Shown here: in pieces, positions 9,410 through 18,478 of the stretch
Layout: each line of letters begins with the position of its first letter
Position numbering within the stretch: the first letter of the stretch is position 1
DNA from: Rhodanobacteraceae bacterium
Lineage (GTDB): Bacteria; Pseudomonadota; Gammaproteobacteria; Xanthomonadales; Ahniellaceae
Length of the DNA stretch: 64,000 bases
Direction: 5' to 3'
Assembly (NCBI GenBank): GCA_016708465.1
Contig: JADJFT010000004.1
Location: 372,001-436,000, forward strand
Made by a program: the position numbers and the translations under genes
Notes under the pieces: model-generated
What the model saw: the letters and a program-made list of their open reading frames with translations, nothing else
The model's database searches: none
Told to the model about the DNA's origin: nothing

Positions 9410-10894
9410 ATGAGTTCGACTCAAGTGCTGCACAGTGTCGATATTTCCGGCTATCGCATCCTGCGTAGCTTGGGGGAAGGCGGCATGGCATCGGTTTATC
9501 TGGCCATGCAGGAGTCGCTGGACCGCGAAGTGGCGTTGAAGGTGATGGCGCCAGCACTCGCCGAAAACGCCGAGTTCACCGACCGCTTCCTGAAAGAAGG
9601 TCGACTGGCCGCCAAACTCAGTCATCCGAATCTGGTCACGGTTTACGACATCGGTCAGCACAACGGCCTGTATTACCTGGCGCAGGAATTCATTCCTGGC
9701 GGCACGCTGCGCGAGCGGATGGGCACAGTGATGCCGGTGCCGGCGACGCTGGACGTGATGCGCGACATCGCCCTTGGGCTTGCCTACGCGCACGAGAAGG
9801 GCGTCGTGCACCGTGATGTGAAGCCGGCGAATGTACTGTTCAGAGCGAATGGTACGGCGGTGCTGGCCGATTTCGGTATCGCCAAGGCGATGAACTCCAA
9901 CACCATGGCGACCCAAGCTGGTAACTCGATCGGCACACCGCACTACATGAGCCCGGAACAAGCGCGCGCAGAAAAAGTGGATGGCCGTTCCGACCTCTAC
10001 AGCCTCGGTGCGATGATGTACGAACTGCTGGCTGGGGCGCCGCCGTTTGATTCCTCCGATCCGTACACGATCGCGTTGATGCATGTGACGCACCCGATTC
10101 CGAAACTACCGGACCAGGTAGCGTGGTTGCAGCCACTGCTGAATCGGCTGATGGCCAAGTTGCCCGACCAGCGCTTCGCGACTGGCGATGAATTCGTTAT
10201 CGCCAGCGAAAAGTTGATCGCGACGGCACCCGAAGCCAAGGCCATGCGCGAGGCGATGGCGACACGCAAGCGCACGGCAACGCGCGCTGCGGTGCGGCCG
10301 GGTGGTGATACCGAGTTGACGCAGCGTGGCGTCGCAATCGCTCAAGGGCGTAGTGCACCGGTAGCGGAACGCGCGCAAAAGCCATGGCTGTGGGCGCTTG
10401 TGGGCGGTGGCACGCTGATCGTTGCTGCTGTCGGCTGGTCGATATTCGGGGGTAAGTTGGTGGACGGAGGCAAGGTCACGCCAGTCGAACCCGATCCTCC
10501 GGTGATCGTGGCGGAGGACCCGATTATTGCCGATGCGCCGCCACCGATCATCATTGCTGGCGATGTTGGTAGCCTGCTCGCGAAGGCGCATGGGTATGTG
10601 CGCGAGGCGATCGCACCCAGCGACGAGTCGAGTGTGATCGGCCGCAAGCTGTCATCGCCGCCCGGCGACAATGCCATCGAGATCTATCAGCAAGTGCTGC
10701 GACTCGATGCTGGTAATGCCGAAGCGGTCCAAGGACTGGCACGAATCGCAGACTTCTATGAGTCCAAGGCCCGTGCCGCGCTCGATCGTGGTTCGATCAC
10801 TGGCTGTAACCTGCTCGCCGAAAGTGGCCTATCGGCAGACCCCACGCGCACATCGTTACGGGTATTGCGCGACAAGCATTGCATCGCGCAGTAG
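9410..10894 (+). CDS. Membrane-anchored serine/threonine protein kinase
   Basis: Hanks-type kinase of 494 residues. The catalytic domain is at ~15-275: glycine loop LGEGGMASVY, ATP lysine K44 (VALKVMAP), catalytic D136 (HRDVKPAN), DFG D154, and SPEQ at the activation loop end. One membrane helix at ~325-347 follows a basic linker. The periplasmic part is a Pro-rich spacer and a ~110-residue helical, TPR-like region ending in two cysteines. It converges with a PP2C phosphatase gene only 12 bp away, its likely antagonist. No PASTA repeats are present. Targets cannot be inferred. Confidence 0.93.
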   Translation: MSSTQVLHSVDISGYRILRSLGEGGMASVYLAMQESLDREVALKVMAPALAENAEFTDRFLKEGRLAAKLSHPNLVTVYDIGQHNGLYYLAQEFIPGGTLRERMGTVMPVPATLDVMRDIALGLAYAHEKGVVHRDVKPANVLFRANGTAVLADFGIAKAMNSNTMATQAGNSIGTPHYMSPEQARAEKVDGRSDLYSLGAMMYELLAGAPPFDSSDPYTIALMHVTHPIPKLPDQVAWLQPLLNRLMAKLPDQRFATGDEFVIASEKLIATAPEAKAMREAMATRKRTATRAAVRPGGDTELTQRGVAIAQGRSAPVAERAQKPWLWALVGGGTLIVAAVGWSIFGGKLVDGGKVTPVEPDPPVIVAEDPIIADAPPPIIIAGDVGSLLAKAHGYVREAIAPSDESSVIGRKLSSPPGDNAIEIYQQVLRLDAGNAEAVQGLARIADFYESKARAALDRGSITGCNLLAESGLSADPTRTSLRVLRDKHCIAQ

Positions 10895-10906
10895 TGACTG
10901 ACCGGA

Positions 10907-11611
10907 TTACTTACAGCGCAGCAAAATCACCGTGATGTTGTCCGATCCACCGCCATCAAGTGCGGCCAGAATCAGATGATCGACGCATTCCTGAGTCGAT
11001 AGATCGGTGCGTGAAAGCACCCGCGCAATATCACCGTCGTCCACTTCTTCCGTCAGACCGTCGCTGCACAGCAACAACTGGCTGCCTTGCGACAGGGTGC
11101 CGGTCAACGTCTCGACCCGCAGACTTTGCGGATCAGTGACGCCGAGTGCTTGCGTGACGACGTTTCGATGTGGATGCGTGCGCGCTTGTTCCAGGCTGAT
11201 GGCACCCTGCTCGACCAGTTCGCGCACGTAAGAATGGTCCTGCGAGAGTTGGCGGAATTCGCCGTCTGTGGCGCCATACACACGGCTATCTCCGACCCAC
11301 GCGATCTCGTAGTTGCTGCCCTGCATGCGCACCGCCGCGATGGTGGTGCCCATTGGTAGTGCCTGCGGACGCCGGTTGGAGTGCTTGATGATTTCTTCAT
11401 CAGCGAGCTGGATCGCCCGCGACAGGATTTCTCCGGCCTTGATCTCGCGCACCAAGGTGTCGCGCGCCAGTGCGCTCGCGACTTCGCCATTCTCGTGACC
11501 ACCCATACCGTCGGCGACCAGCCAGAGGCCCAGGTCGCTGTCGGCGTAATAGGTGTCTTCGTTGTGCTCGCGGCGGAGCCCGACGTGGGTGGAATGCCCG
11601 AATTCGATCAT
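10907..11611 (-). CDS. PP2C-family protein serine/threonine phosphatase
   Basis: Mn/Mg-dependent phosphatase of 234 residues, single soluble domain. Metal-binding motifs are RREHNEDTYY, LVADGMGGHENGE, LLCSDGLTEEV and GGGSDNITVILL. This is the stand-alone catalytic domain seen for bacterial kinase-reversing phosphatases. It is convergent with the Ser/Thr kinase and downstream of the autotransporter gene on the same strand (65-bp gap including a 9-base G tract), so it may be co-transcribed with the latter. Confidence 0.94.
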   Translation of the reverse strand: MIEFGHSTHVGLRREHNEDTYYADSDLGLWLVADGMGGHENGEVASALARDTLVREIKAGEILSRAIQLADEEIIKHSNRRPQALPMGTTIAAVRMQGSNYEIAWVGDSRVYGATDGEFRQLSQDHSYVRELVEQGAISLEQARTHPHRNVVTQALGVTDPQSLRVETLTGTLSQGSQLLLCSDGLTEEVDDGDIARVLSRTDLSTQECVDHLILAALDGGGSDNITVILLRCK

Positions 11612-11676
11612 GTTGGCTGCTGCCGCATAAGGATTTGGATTATGACCAATTCGAACATTCCGCCAAGCCCCCCCCC

Positions 11677-14600
11677 TCAGAATTCGATGCGCACGCCGAC
11701 GGCGAGGCTGTCCGAACTCATGCGGCTCTGGCCGGTGACTCGCTCGTAGTACACGTAGGCGCTGCGGCCATTGGCGAACACACCGGATAGGCCAACGCCG
11801 AGGTTGATGTAATTGCTGTCGATGCGGTCGTTGTCGATCAGGATTGGCGTCTGCATCGGGTCAAAGACAAAGCGTGTGACCAGAAAGTCTGGATCATCTT
11901 CGAACTCGTTGACCCATTCGAACTGCGCATTCGGCACCAGCACACCCCAGTTTGTGCTGATTGCGTAGCTCAGCTTGCCGCCGACGACGCCCTGCAAGCT
12001 CTTCAGCGTGCGCCCATCAACCGCGAGCGCGAAGCCGGCACCTGGCCCGTCCGGATTCGACATGGTCTCGGTATAGGCATCGAAGTCGAGCTTCGAATAG
12101 GCCGCGCGCAGATACGGGCCGAAGGTCCATGCGTTCTTGCTGAAATCGCGGCCCAATGACAAGGACAGCGACTGGCTGTTACCGCCCGGTGAGGCAGAGG
12201 CGATCTGGTCGATCAGCGTCCGGCCACCGCCCAGACTATCCACGCTGTAGCGGATGCGGCGGTCCAGGTCGTAGCTGTTGTGACCGTAGCTGAGCACAGC
12301 GTCGGCATACCACGACGCGCCGTTGAACCAACTGGCATAGCCTGATGCGGTCCAGCCGCTGGCGTCCATGCCGCCGGCATCGCCGGGTAGGTCGGAGGTG
12401 TTGCGGTTGAAACCGAGCGCGCCACCAAGGATCCAAGATCCGTTCATGCGGTAGTCGATGCCGGCGGTGAGGTCGTAGCTGTCGTACTTGAAACCTGGAT
12501 CGAGCGAGTCCGGATCGCGCTCGCCACGGCCGATGGTGCCAGTCGCGAAGAAGCCCCAACGCGAGAATGCTGCGCCGACTTCGGCCGGTGGTTCCTCGCC
12601 GACACCCAGCGCGATTGCACTCGGCAACAGGCTCAGGGGTAATGCACCGCCGCTGGTCATCAGGTTCAGTCCGGCAAGATCGAAACCGCGCGAACCAGAT
12701 CGCAACGCCGAGAAACGGGCCTTGAGGTTGTTGAACTGGCCATCAGCCGCTGCGAGCGCCGCAGCATTCTGGGCATCGCCCTTGTGCGCAAGCAAATTGC
12801 CGAGTGCGTCGCGCACTTCGCCGGGACGACTACTGACGCCGACCACCAGTTCCGAACAGCGCTGCAACAGATCAAGCTGACGCGGCGTTGGATTATTCAG
12901 TGCAGCGAGGGCCGGACAGGCGATGTCGATGACTTCAGCGACGCGTTCCTGCGGCGGTGTCAGCCCCGGTGTGTTGGCGATGCCGACATTCACTGTGAAC
13001 TCGACAGTTGGAATTGTCGCGATATCGGCAACCGCGGCAATCACTTTGACCGTGCCGGGCAGACCCATGCGCACCGTAGTTGCTGCGGTGCCGTCGGCCG
13101 CGGTGGTGACTTCGTCGTCGGACAGTTGCGCCTGCGCACGATCCGCCGTGAAGCGAATGTTGAGGCCGGCTACCGGTTCGCCGCCCGCGCTGCGCACACG
13201 CACGCGCAAGGGTGCTGAATCCGCTTGTGGTACCAGCCTTTGGTTGCCGCCCGACAGAATCTCAAGCACGCTGTTACTTGCGGCGGTTCCAGTGGCGCTG
13301 AAGCTCACGCTGCCGATCGCAGCGATGTTGGCTTCGACCGAGTTGCACCCGGGCGAGGTGCCGAGCGTCAACTGATTCTGGCTCTGGCCGGTGGCGTCGG
13401 TGGTGGTGCTGGCGGCTTCCAAGCTGCCGTTGCCGCAGGTCGTGTGCCAGTGCACAGTGAGGCCGCCGAGACCCTTGGCCAAAGACTGCGCCGCAGCGGC
13501 CGCACTGAGCTTGATGACCAACGGCTGCGGCAACGCCGAACCCGCCATGGCGCTCTGGTTATTGCCGGAAACGATGTCGATGGTCGGAACGAAACTGGTG
13601 GCCGAGGCCACTACCTTGGCGCGGCCCGACAGCGCGATCGCATCGATACCGACATGGCCAGCGCTGGTGCCGAAACGCAGTTGCACGCTGGCGCTGCCGC
13701 TGGTGTCGGTGGTGACGGCGGGATTCAGCACGGTCGCGTCACCGTCGATCGCGAAGCTCAACGGCTGACTGCCGATGCCACTACCGTCGGCATAACGCAG
13801 TCGAAACACGATCGGGTGATCGAACGCGGTACCGACGGCACCGGTCTGCAAATCTCCGGAGACGATTTCCATGGATGGATCACCGGCGCTGAGGTTGAAA
13901 TCGACGCCGAGCGGCGTGCTGTTCAAGTTCACGAGATGTTCCGCCCGCACCATGACGGCACCGGCGTTCTCACCGAAATGCACCGTGGTCTGGGCGCGAC
14001 CACTGACGTTGGTCGTCGTGTTCGATTGGAGAAGCGTCGCATCACCGGAAACGATTTGCCACGTGACGGCGGCTCCCGCAACCGCGCTGCCGCCATTGCT
14101 GAGCAAAACGATCAACGGCGCGCTATCGAAACCGGTGGTGCCGATTGAAGGCGTCGATGCGGCGGTCAGGCTAACGCCGCTGCCGCTTCCACCGGGTGCC
14201 AACGCCGACAGTGCGAACTGCACCGACTGATAGCCGGGCGCGCTGGCCAGCACGCCGACATCGCCGACCACAGTCGCAAATTGCAGTTGCGCGGAAGCAT
14301 CGGAATTGGCATCCAGTGGCACCGTGATCGTGGCGAGGTTGTTATCGACGAAGCGTGCGCTGCCGGAAGTGACAGCGAAGGTCACGGCGGGGCCGATTGT
14401 GCCTGGCACGACTGGCACATGCACTTTCAGCGCCTCTGGCAGCACCGAGCCGACCGGCGCCGATTGGCCATCGCCGGCGATGATCTGCATCGGTTCCAGC
14501 ACCACCGGCGACAAAACGCTCGCGTTGACGGCACCTTCAGTGAGTCCGGAGGAGGTTGCCGACACCTTGATCGGACCAGAGGTGCCGCCGGCGATCAGCG

Positions 14601-15846
14601 AGAACGTATGCAGTCCATCTTCGTCGCTGTCCCAACTGTTGAAGGTTGTGCCGCCACTTTCAGCGATGACTGCATCACCCTCGACCACTGCGAGCAACAG
14701 CGTATGACCGGGCAGCAAGGGCCCGCCCGTGCTTTGGGTTGCGAGGACGATGGGATCGCTCTGCGCGCCCGGCGCCAAGACCTGACCGTCGCCCGACATC
14801 ACGACCACCGCGCCGTTCGCTACCGAGGTCAGAGTGAATTGCACGCCAGGATATCCGGATGCATTGGCCGTGACTCGGATCGTCCCGATGTCGCCGTAAA
14901 TGACGGAAACGTGTTGCTGATTCCCACTCTGCATTGATGTGAAACTGGTGGCGCCATTTTCCAAGAAGACGGCGTCACCCTCCACGAGGTCGAACGTCAC
15001 CTGCACGTTTTCGGGTGTGCCGGACCGGTATGTCTCGACGATCAGTTGATTCGATGTCGTGCCGGACTCGCCGGATTGTCCGTTTCCGGACACGATGGTC
15101 ATGGTCGGCACGCCGGCCGTCACCGACGCATTGAAGGTCTGTGACGGATACCCCGGCGGAGCGGCGGTGATCGTGAAGTTGGCCCCGATTGTTGCCGACG
15201 GATTGACATAAAACGGCAGCGCAGCGATACCGCCACCGTCCGAATAGATCTTGAACGTGTTCAGCGGCCCGCCGGGATCAAAACTGGCAATCGCGGCATC
15301 GCTGATTGTGAAAATTACAGGGACGTTGACCGCGCTCAGTACGGTCGGGCCACCACCAGGGTCGGTGTGGGTCAGTCCAAGTTCCAGCAGCGCGGATGGA
15401 CTGCCTGGCTGCAACGCCTGATTGTCGCCGGCCAGTTTGGTCGTGGCTGGATTCAGCAGGGCGCCAATATTGATCGTAAAGCTGATAGGTAAGGTGGGGC
15501 AAGACGTAGTCGATACCGAGACCGTTGCGGAGCCGGTAGGTGCGCTTGGAGGAATGTAAACGCCCTGCACGCTGTCGACGATATTGTTTGGCCCGGACAT
15601 CATCCAAGGCAGCGTTTCAGACAGTGTTTGATTGCCATTGCCAGTGAAAGTCAGCGGCGCGGCAACGCTCCAGTTGAACGTTTCGTTGGGCGGCGAGGTC
15701 GACATTGTCGTGATCCCGGCGGTGAGCGGCGCAGAGATCGCCGATCCTTTGACCACGGTCTGATTATCGCCACTACTTTGATTCAAGCACTCGGCGTGTG
15801 CAGTCGTTCCAGTGGCCACTAAAACCAGTGCCAGCAGCGAGCGCAT
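11677..15846 (-). CDS. Large Ig-like-repeat autotransporter
   Basis: A predicted surface protein of 1389 residues. The start at 15846 gives a Sec signal (MRSLLALVLVATGTTAHAEC); an ATG 20 codons upstream is possible. The passenger contains about eight to nine repeats of ~105 residues, each opening with an (S/A)G(D/N)xQ motif (SGDNQ, AGDNQ, SGNGQ, SGDGQ, AGDGQ, SGDLQ, SGNNQ, SGGNQ), which looks like a bacterial Ig-like (Big_1/invasin-type) fold. A helical linker precedes a C-terminal ~280-residue autotransporter beta-barrel with alternating aromatic strands and the terminal residue F (GVRIEF). Likely an adhesin or surface stalk. It is divergent from the caspase-like gene and upstream of the PP2C gene. 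Confidence 0.88.
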   Translation of the reverse strand: MRSLLALVLVATGTTAHAECLNQSSGDNQTVVKGSAISAPLTAGITTMSTSPPNETFNWSVAAPLTFTGNGNQTLSETLPWMMSGPNNIVDSVQGVYIPPSAPTGSATVSVSTTSCPTLPISFTINIGALLNPATTKLAGDNQALQPGSPSALLELGLTHTDPGGGPTVLSAVNVPVIFTISDAAIASFDPGGPLNTFKIYSDGGGIAALPFYVNPSATIGANFTITAAPPGYPSQTFNASVTAGVPTMTIVSGNGQSGESGTTSNQLIVETYRSGTPENVQVTFDLVEGDAVFLENGATSFTSMQSGNQQHVSVIYGDIGTIRVTANASGYPGVQFTLTSVANGAVVVMSGDGQVLAPGAQSDPIVLATQSTGGPLLPGHTLLLAVVEGDAVIAESGGTTFNSWDSDEDGLHTFSLIAGGTSGPIKVSATSSGLTEGAVNASVLSPVVLEPMQIIAGDGQSAPVGSVLPEALKVHVPVVPGTIGPAVTFAVTSGSARFVDNNLATITVPLDANSDASAQLQFATVVGDVGVLASAPGYQSVQFALSALAPGGSGSGVSLTAASTPSIGTTGFDSAPLIVLLSNGGSAVAGAAVTWQIVSGDATLLQSNTTTNVSGRAQTTVHFGENAGAVMVRAEHLVNLNSTPLGVDFNLSAGDPSMEIVSGDLQTGAVGTAFDHPIVFRLRYADGSGIGSQPLSFAIDGDATVLNPAVTTDTSGSASVQLRFGTSAGHVGIDAIALSGRAKVVASATSFVPTIDIVSGNNQSAMAGSALPQPLVIKLSAAAAAQSLAKGLGGLTVHWHTTCGNGSLEAASTTTDATGQSQNQLTLGTSPGCNSVEANIAAIGSVSFSATGTAASNSVLEILSGGNQRLVPQADSAPLRVRVRSAGGEPVAGLNIRFTADRAQAQLSDDEVTTAADGTAATTVRMGLPGTVKVIAAVADIATIPTVEFTVNVGIANTPGLTPPQERVAEVIDIACPALAALNNPTPRQLDLLQRCSELVVGVSSRPGEVRDALGNLLAHKGDAQNAAALAAADGQFNNLKARFSALRSGSRGFDLAGLNLMTSGGALPLSLLPSAIALGVGEEPPAEVGAAFSRWGFFATGTIGRGERDPDSLDPGFKYDSYDLTAGIDYRMNGSWILGGALGFNRNTSDLPGDAGGMDASGWTASGYASWFNGASWYADAVLSYGHNSYDLDRRIRYSVDSLGGGRTLIDQIASASPGGNSQSLSLSLGRDFSKNAWTFGPYLRAAYSKLDFDAYTETMSNPDGPGAGFALAVDGRTLKSLQGVVGGKLSYAISTNWGVLVPNAQFEWVNEFEDDPDFLVTRFVFDPMQTPILIDNDRIDSNYINLGVGLSGVFANGRSAYVYYERVTGQSRMSSDSLAVGVRIEF

Positions 15847-16011
15847 GAGCGCCGGAAGTGGGCCGAAAAAGACGTGCGGGGCATGCAATCGGACGAACGT
15901 GGCCATCGGACGGACTCCCTGCGGACGCTGTGGCTATACTCGGAGCCTACTACAGCGCCGCGCGGTGCCGGTAGCCGCGATGCGCATCCCCTGGACCGAG
16001 GAGCCTAGCGT

Positions 16012-18423
16012 ATGGCCGTTTCGAACACCCTGCACGCATATGCACTGAGTGTCGCGATCGCCGCGACGATGGTACTGGTCGCGCTGCCAGTCAATGCGCC
16101 GCGTGCATCCATTCGCAATGCCGAAGACATGATGATCGTCGATTGTCTGTTGCCGGGCACGGTGCGCAAACTTGGCAAAATGAGCACCTATATGAGTGCG
16201 CGGCGGCCAATTCGCACGATCCAGTCGGATTGCGAGATCCGTGGCGGCGAGTACGTCGCCTACGATCGTGCCAATTACGAAACCGCCCTGAAAGTATGGA
16301 TGGCACAGGCGGAATCGGGTGATGCCGAGGCACAAAACTACGTCGGTGAAATCTACGACAAGGGTCTCGGGATCGCGCCCGACCCCACCCGTGCCGCGCC
16401 TTGGTATGAAAAGGCGGCGGCTCAAGGCTTGAAGCGCGCCAAGATCAATCTCGGTTATCTGTACGAACAAGGGCTCGGCGTTCCGAAAGACATGACGCAC
16501 GCCCTAAACCTGTATCGCGACGCCTCGGGACTGATCGGCGACGACTTGGTTTATGCCTCGACGATGACTGCGGCGGTCAGCGCCAAAGAGGGTGAGATCG
16601 CGGGTCTGCGTCAAGATATTGAGCAGCAGAAGGCCGCCGCCGATCGCCTGCGCACCGAGAACGAGAAGCTCAAAAGCGAGCTAGGGAGCCGCAAGCACGC
16701 GGTTGAAACGGCGCAAGTCGAACTGCAGAAGGCGCGTGATGAACTTGCCGCCAAGCAGAGTCAGTTAGGCGCCGCCACGCCCGACATGATCGCGCTGAAC
16801 GACAAACTCGCGCGTGAGCAGGAACGCATCGAACTCGAACGCGCCAAGCTCGAACAAGACCAGCGGCGCCACGCCGCGCAGCGAGACGCTGACCAGAAGC
16901 GTTTGACCGACCTGCGCGCGCAAGAAACTACGCTCGATGCACAGGTGCGGCGCGGTGGTGCCGATGCCGCCAAGGCAACCGCAGAACTGAAGCGCGTGCG
17001 CGCCGCAGCATCCGACCTGGCTTTGGAACTCGACGCCGCAATCGGACGCATGACCACGCTGGAGACGGCGCTCAAGCAGAAGGACGCGCAGATCAAGTCG
17101 GAACTGGAGAAGTTCGACGCCGAGCGCAAGCAGATGCAATCCGCGGTCGCGGCATCGAAAGAAGACCGAGAGCTACTGTTATTACTCGAACAGCAACTGA
17201 CTTCGAAGCAGCGTGAAGTGGTGCGCCAGCGCGCGCAAATCAGCGCGCTGGAACAGCGCGTCGGCGGGCCCGGCAGCGCCGCCATTCTCGCCGGTAACGG
17301 CCCAATGGTTGAAATTCTCGAGCCGGCGCTTACGGTAACCCGCGGCCGAACCGCGGCGTTGGCACCGAGGGGTGATCAAACCGAAGTCGTCGGTAAAGTG
17401 ATCGCACGCGGCGGGCTGCAATCGTTGCTGATCAACGGTACCGCGGTGACCGTCGGTGCCGATGGGTTGTTCCGTGCACGCATGCCGGTCGATGCCGATG
17501 GCACCAATGTCTCAGTCACCGCCGTGGACCAGACCGGTTCGCGCAGTGGCATCGAATTCCTGCTGCTGCCGTCGGATGTCATCGCCGGCAGCAGTGGCGG
17601 CGTGCAGCGTGCGATACCCGGTGGCGTCAAGCTCGGTCGTTATCACGCCGTCGTGATCGGCAATAACCAGTATGCCGACTACCCGGCGCTTGGTAGTGCC
17701 GCCAACGATGCCGATAAAGTCGCCGCTGTGCTGTCGCGCCGCTATGGCTTCACCACTACCTTGCTCAAGAATGCAAATCGTTTCGAGATTCTGTCGGCAC
17801 TGAACGCAAAACGCGAAGCGCTGGGGCCGGACGATAATCTGGTGGTCTATTTCGCTGGGCACGGCGAGATCGACGCGGCGACCAAACAGGGGTACTGGAT
17901 TCCTGCCGATGGTCGTCAGAATGCGCCGGCCTCGTGGCTGTCGAATCGAGCGATCAGTGACATCCTCAATACGATGAATGCCAAGCATGTTCTGGTCGTC
18001 GCGGACTCCTGTTATTCCGGCGCCATGACCCGCGCAGCGGTGCCAACGTTCAGCAGCGCCATGCCGGACAAGGCTTGGTCGCAGTGGGTGAAGACGATGA
18101 GCCAGAGTCGTTCACGTACCGCGCTGACCTCGGGCGGACTGGCGCCGGTGCCGGATACCGGGCGTGGCAATAACTCGCATTTCGCGCTGGCATTGATCGC
18201 CGCACTCGAAGACAACGCGCAGTTGCTGGAAGGCCAGCGTCTGTTCCGCGAAGTCTCGTCCTCGCTGGCACTGGCCGCCGCGGAATCGTCGTTGGTACAG
18301 ATCCCCGAATACGCGCCGATCCAGTTCGCCGGTCACGAAGCCGGTGAATTCTTCTTCCAGCCTAAGGCGGGGGCGGTTGCGACCACGGTGAGTTTCGGCG
18401 ATCACGCGCACGCCGCGCCCTGA
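16012..18423 (+). CDS. Secreted SEL1/coiled-coil protein with C-terminal caspase-like peptidase
   Basis: Protein of 803 residues. An N-terminal signal or anchor (LHAYALSVAIAATMVLVALP) is followed by SEL1-type repeats (~95-185: AEAQNYVGEIYDKGLG, RAKINLGYLYEQGLGVPKD), a long heptad-rich coiled coil (~190-420), a ~100-residue beta domain, and a peptidase C14 (caspase/metacaspase p20-like) domain from ~545. The catalytic pair is visible: H617 in YFAGHGE and C667 in VADSCYSGA. By family knowledge such domains cleave after Asp or Arg/Lys; which applies here is unknown. It is divergent from the autotransporter across a 165-bp gap. Confidence 0.88.
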   Translation: MAVSNTLHAYALSVAIAATMVLVALPVNAPRASIRNAEDMMIVDCLLPGTVRKLGKMSTYMSARRPIRTIQSDCEIRGGEYVAYDRANYETALKVWMAQAESGDAEAQNYVGEIYDKGLGIAPDPTRAAPWYEKAAAQGLKRAKINLGYLYEQGLGVPKDMTHALNLYRDASGLIGDDLVYASTMTAAVSAKEGEIAGLRQDIEQQKAAADRLRTENEKLKSELGSRKHAVETAQVELQKARDELAAKQSQLGAATPDMIALNDKLAREQERIELERAKLEQDQRRHAAQRDADQKRLTDLRAQETTLDAQVRRGGADAAKATAELKRVRAAASDLALELDAAIGRMTTLETALKQKDAQIKSELEKFDAERKQMQSAVAASKEDRELLLLLEQQLTSKQREVVRQRAQISALEQRVGGPGSAAILAGNGPMVEILEPALTVTRGRTAALAPRGDQTEVVGKVIARGGLQSLLINGTAVTVGADGLFRARMPVDADGTNVSVTAVDQTGSRSGIEFLLLPSDVIAGSSGGVQRAIPGGVKLGRYHAVVIGNNQYADYPALGSAANDADKVAAVLSRRYGFTTTLLKNANRFEILSALNAKREALGPDDNLVVYFAGHGEIDAATKQGYWIPADGRQNAPASWLSNRAISDILNTMNAKHVLVVADSCYSGAMTRAAVPTFSSAMPDKAWSQWVKTMSQSRSRTALTSGGLAPVPDTGRGNNSHFALALIAALEDNAQLLEGQRLFREVSSSLALAAAESSLVQIPEYAPIQFAGHEAGEFFFQPKAGAVATTVSFGDHAHAAP

Positions 18424-18478
18424 TTGGCAGTCCGCGGCCGGCGCGGGACAATCGCCGGCCCCGACACAAGGACTGCTC

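Noticed and set aside
13225..14148. 307-codon plus-strand frame inside the autotransporter gene
   Set aside because: Mirror frame of the repeat region; composition follows the minus-strand codon bias.
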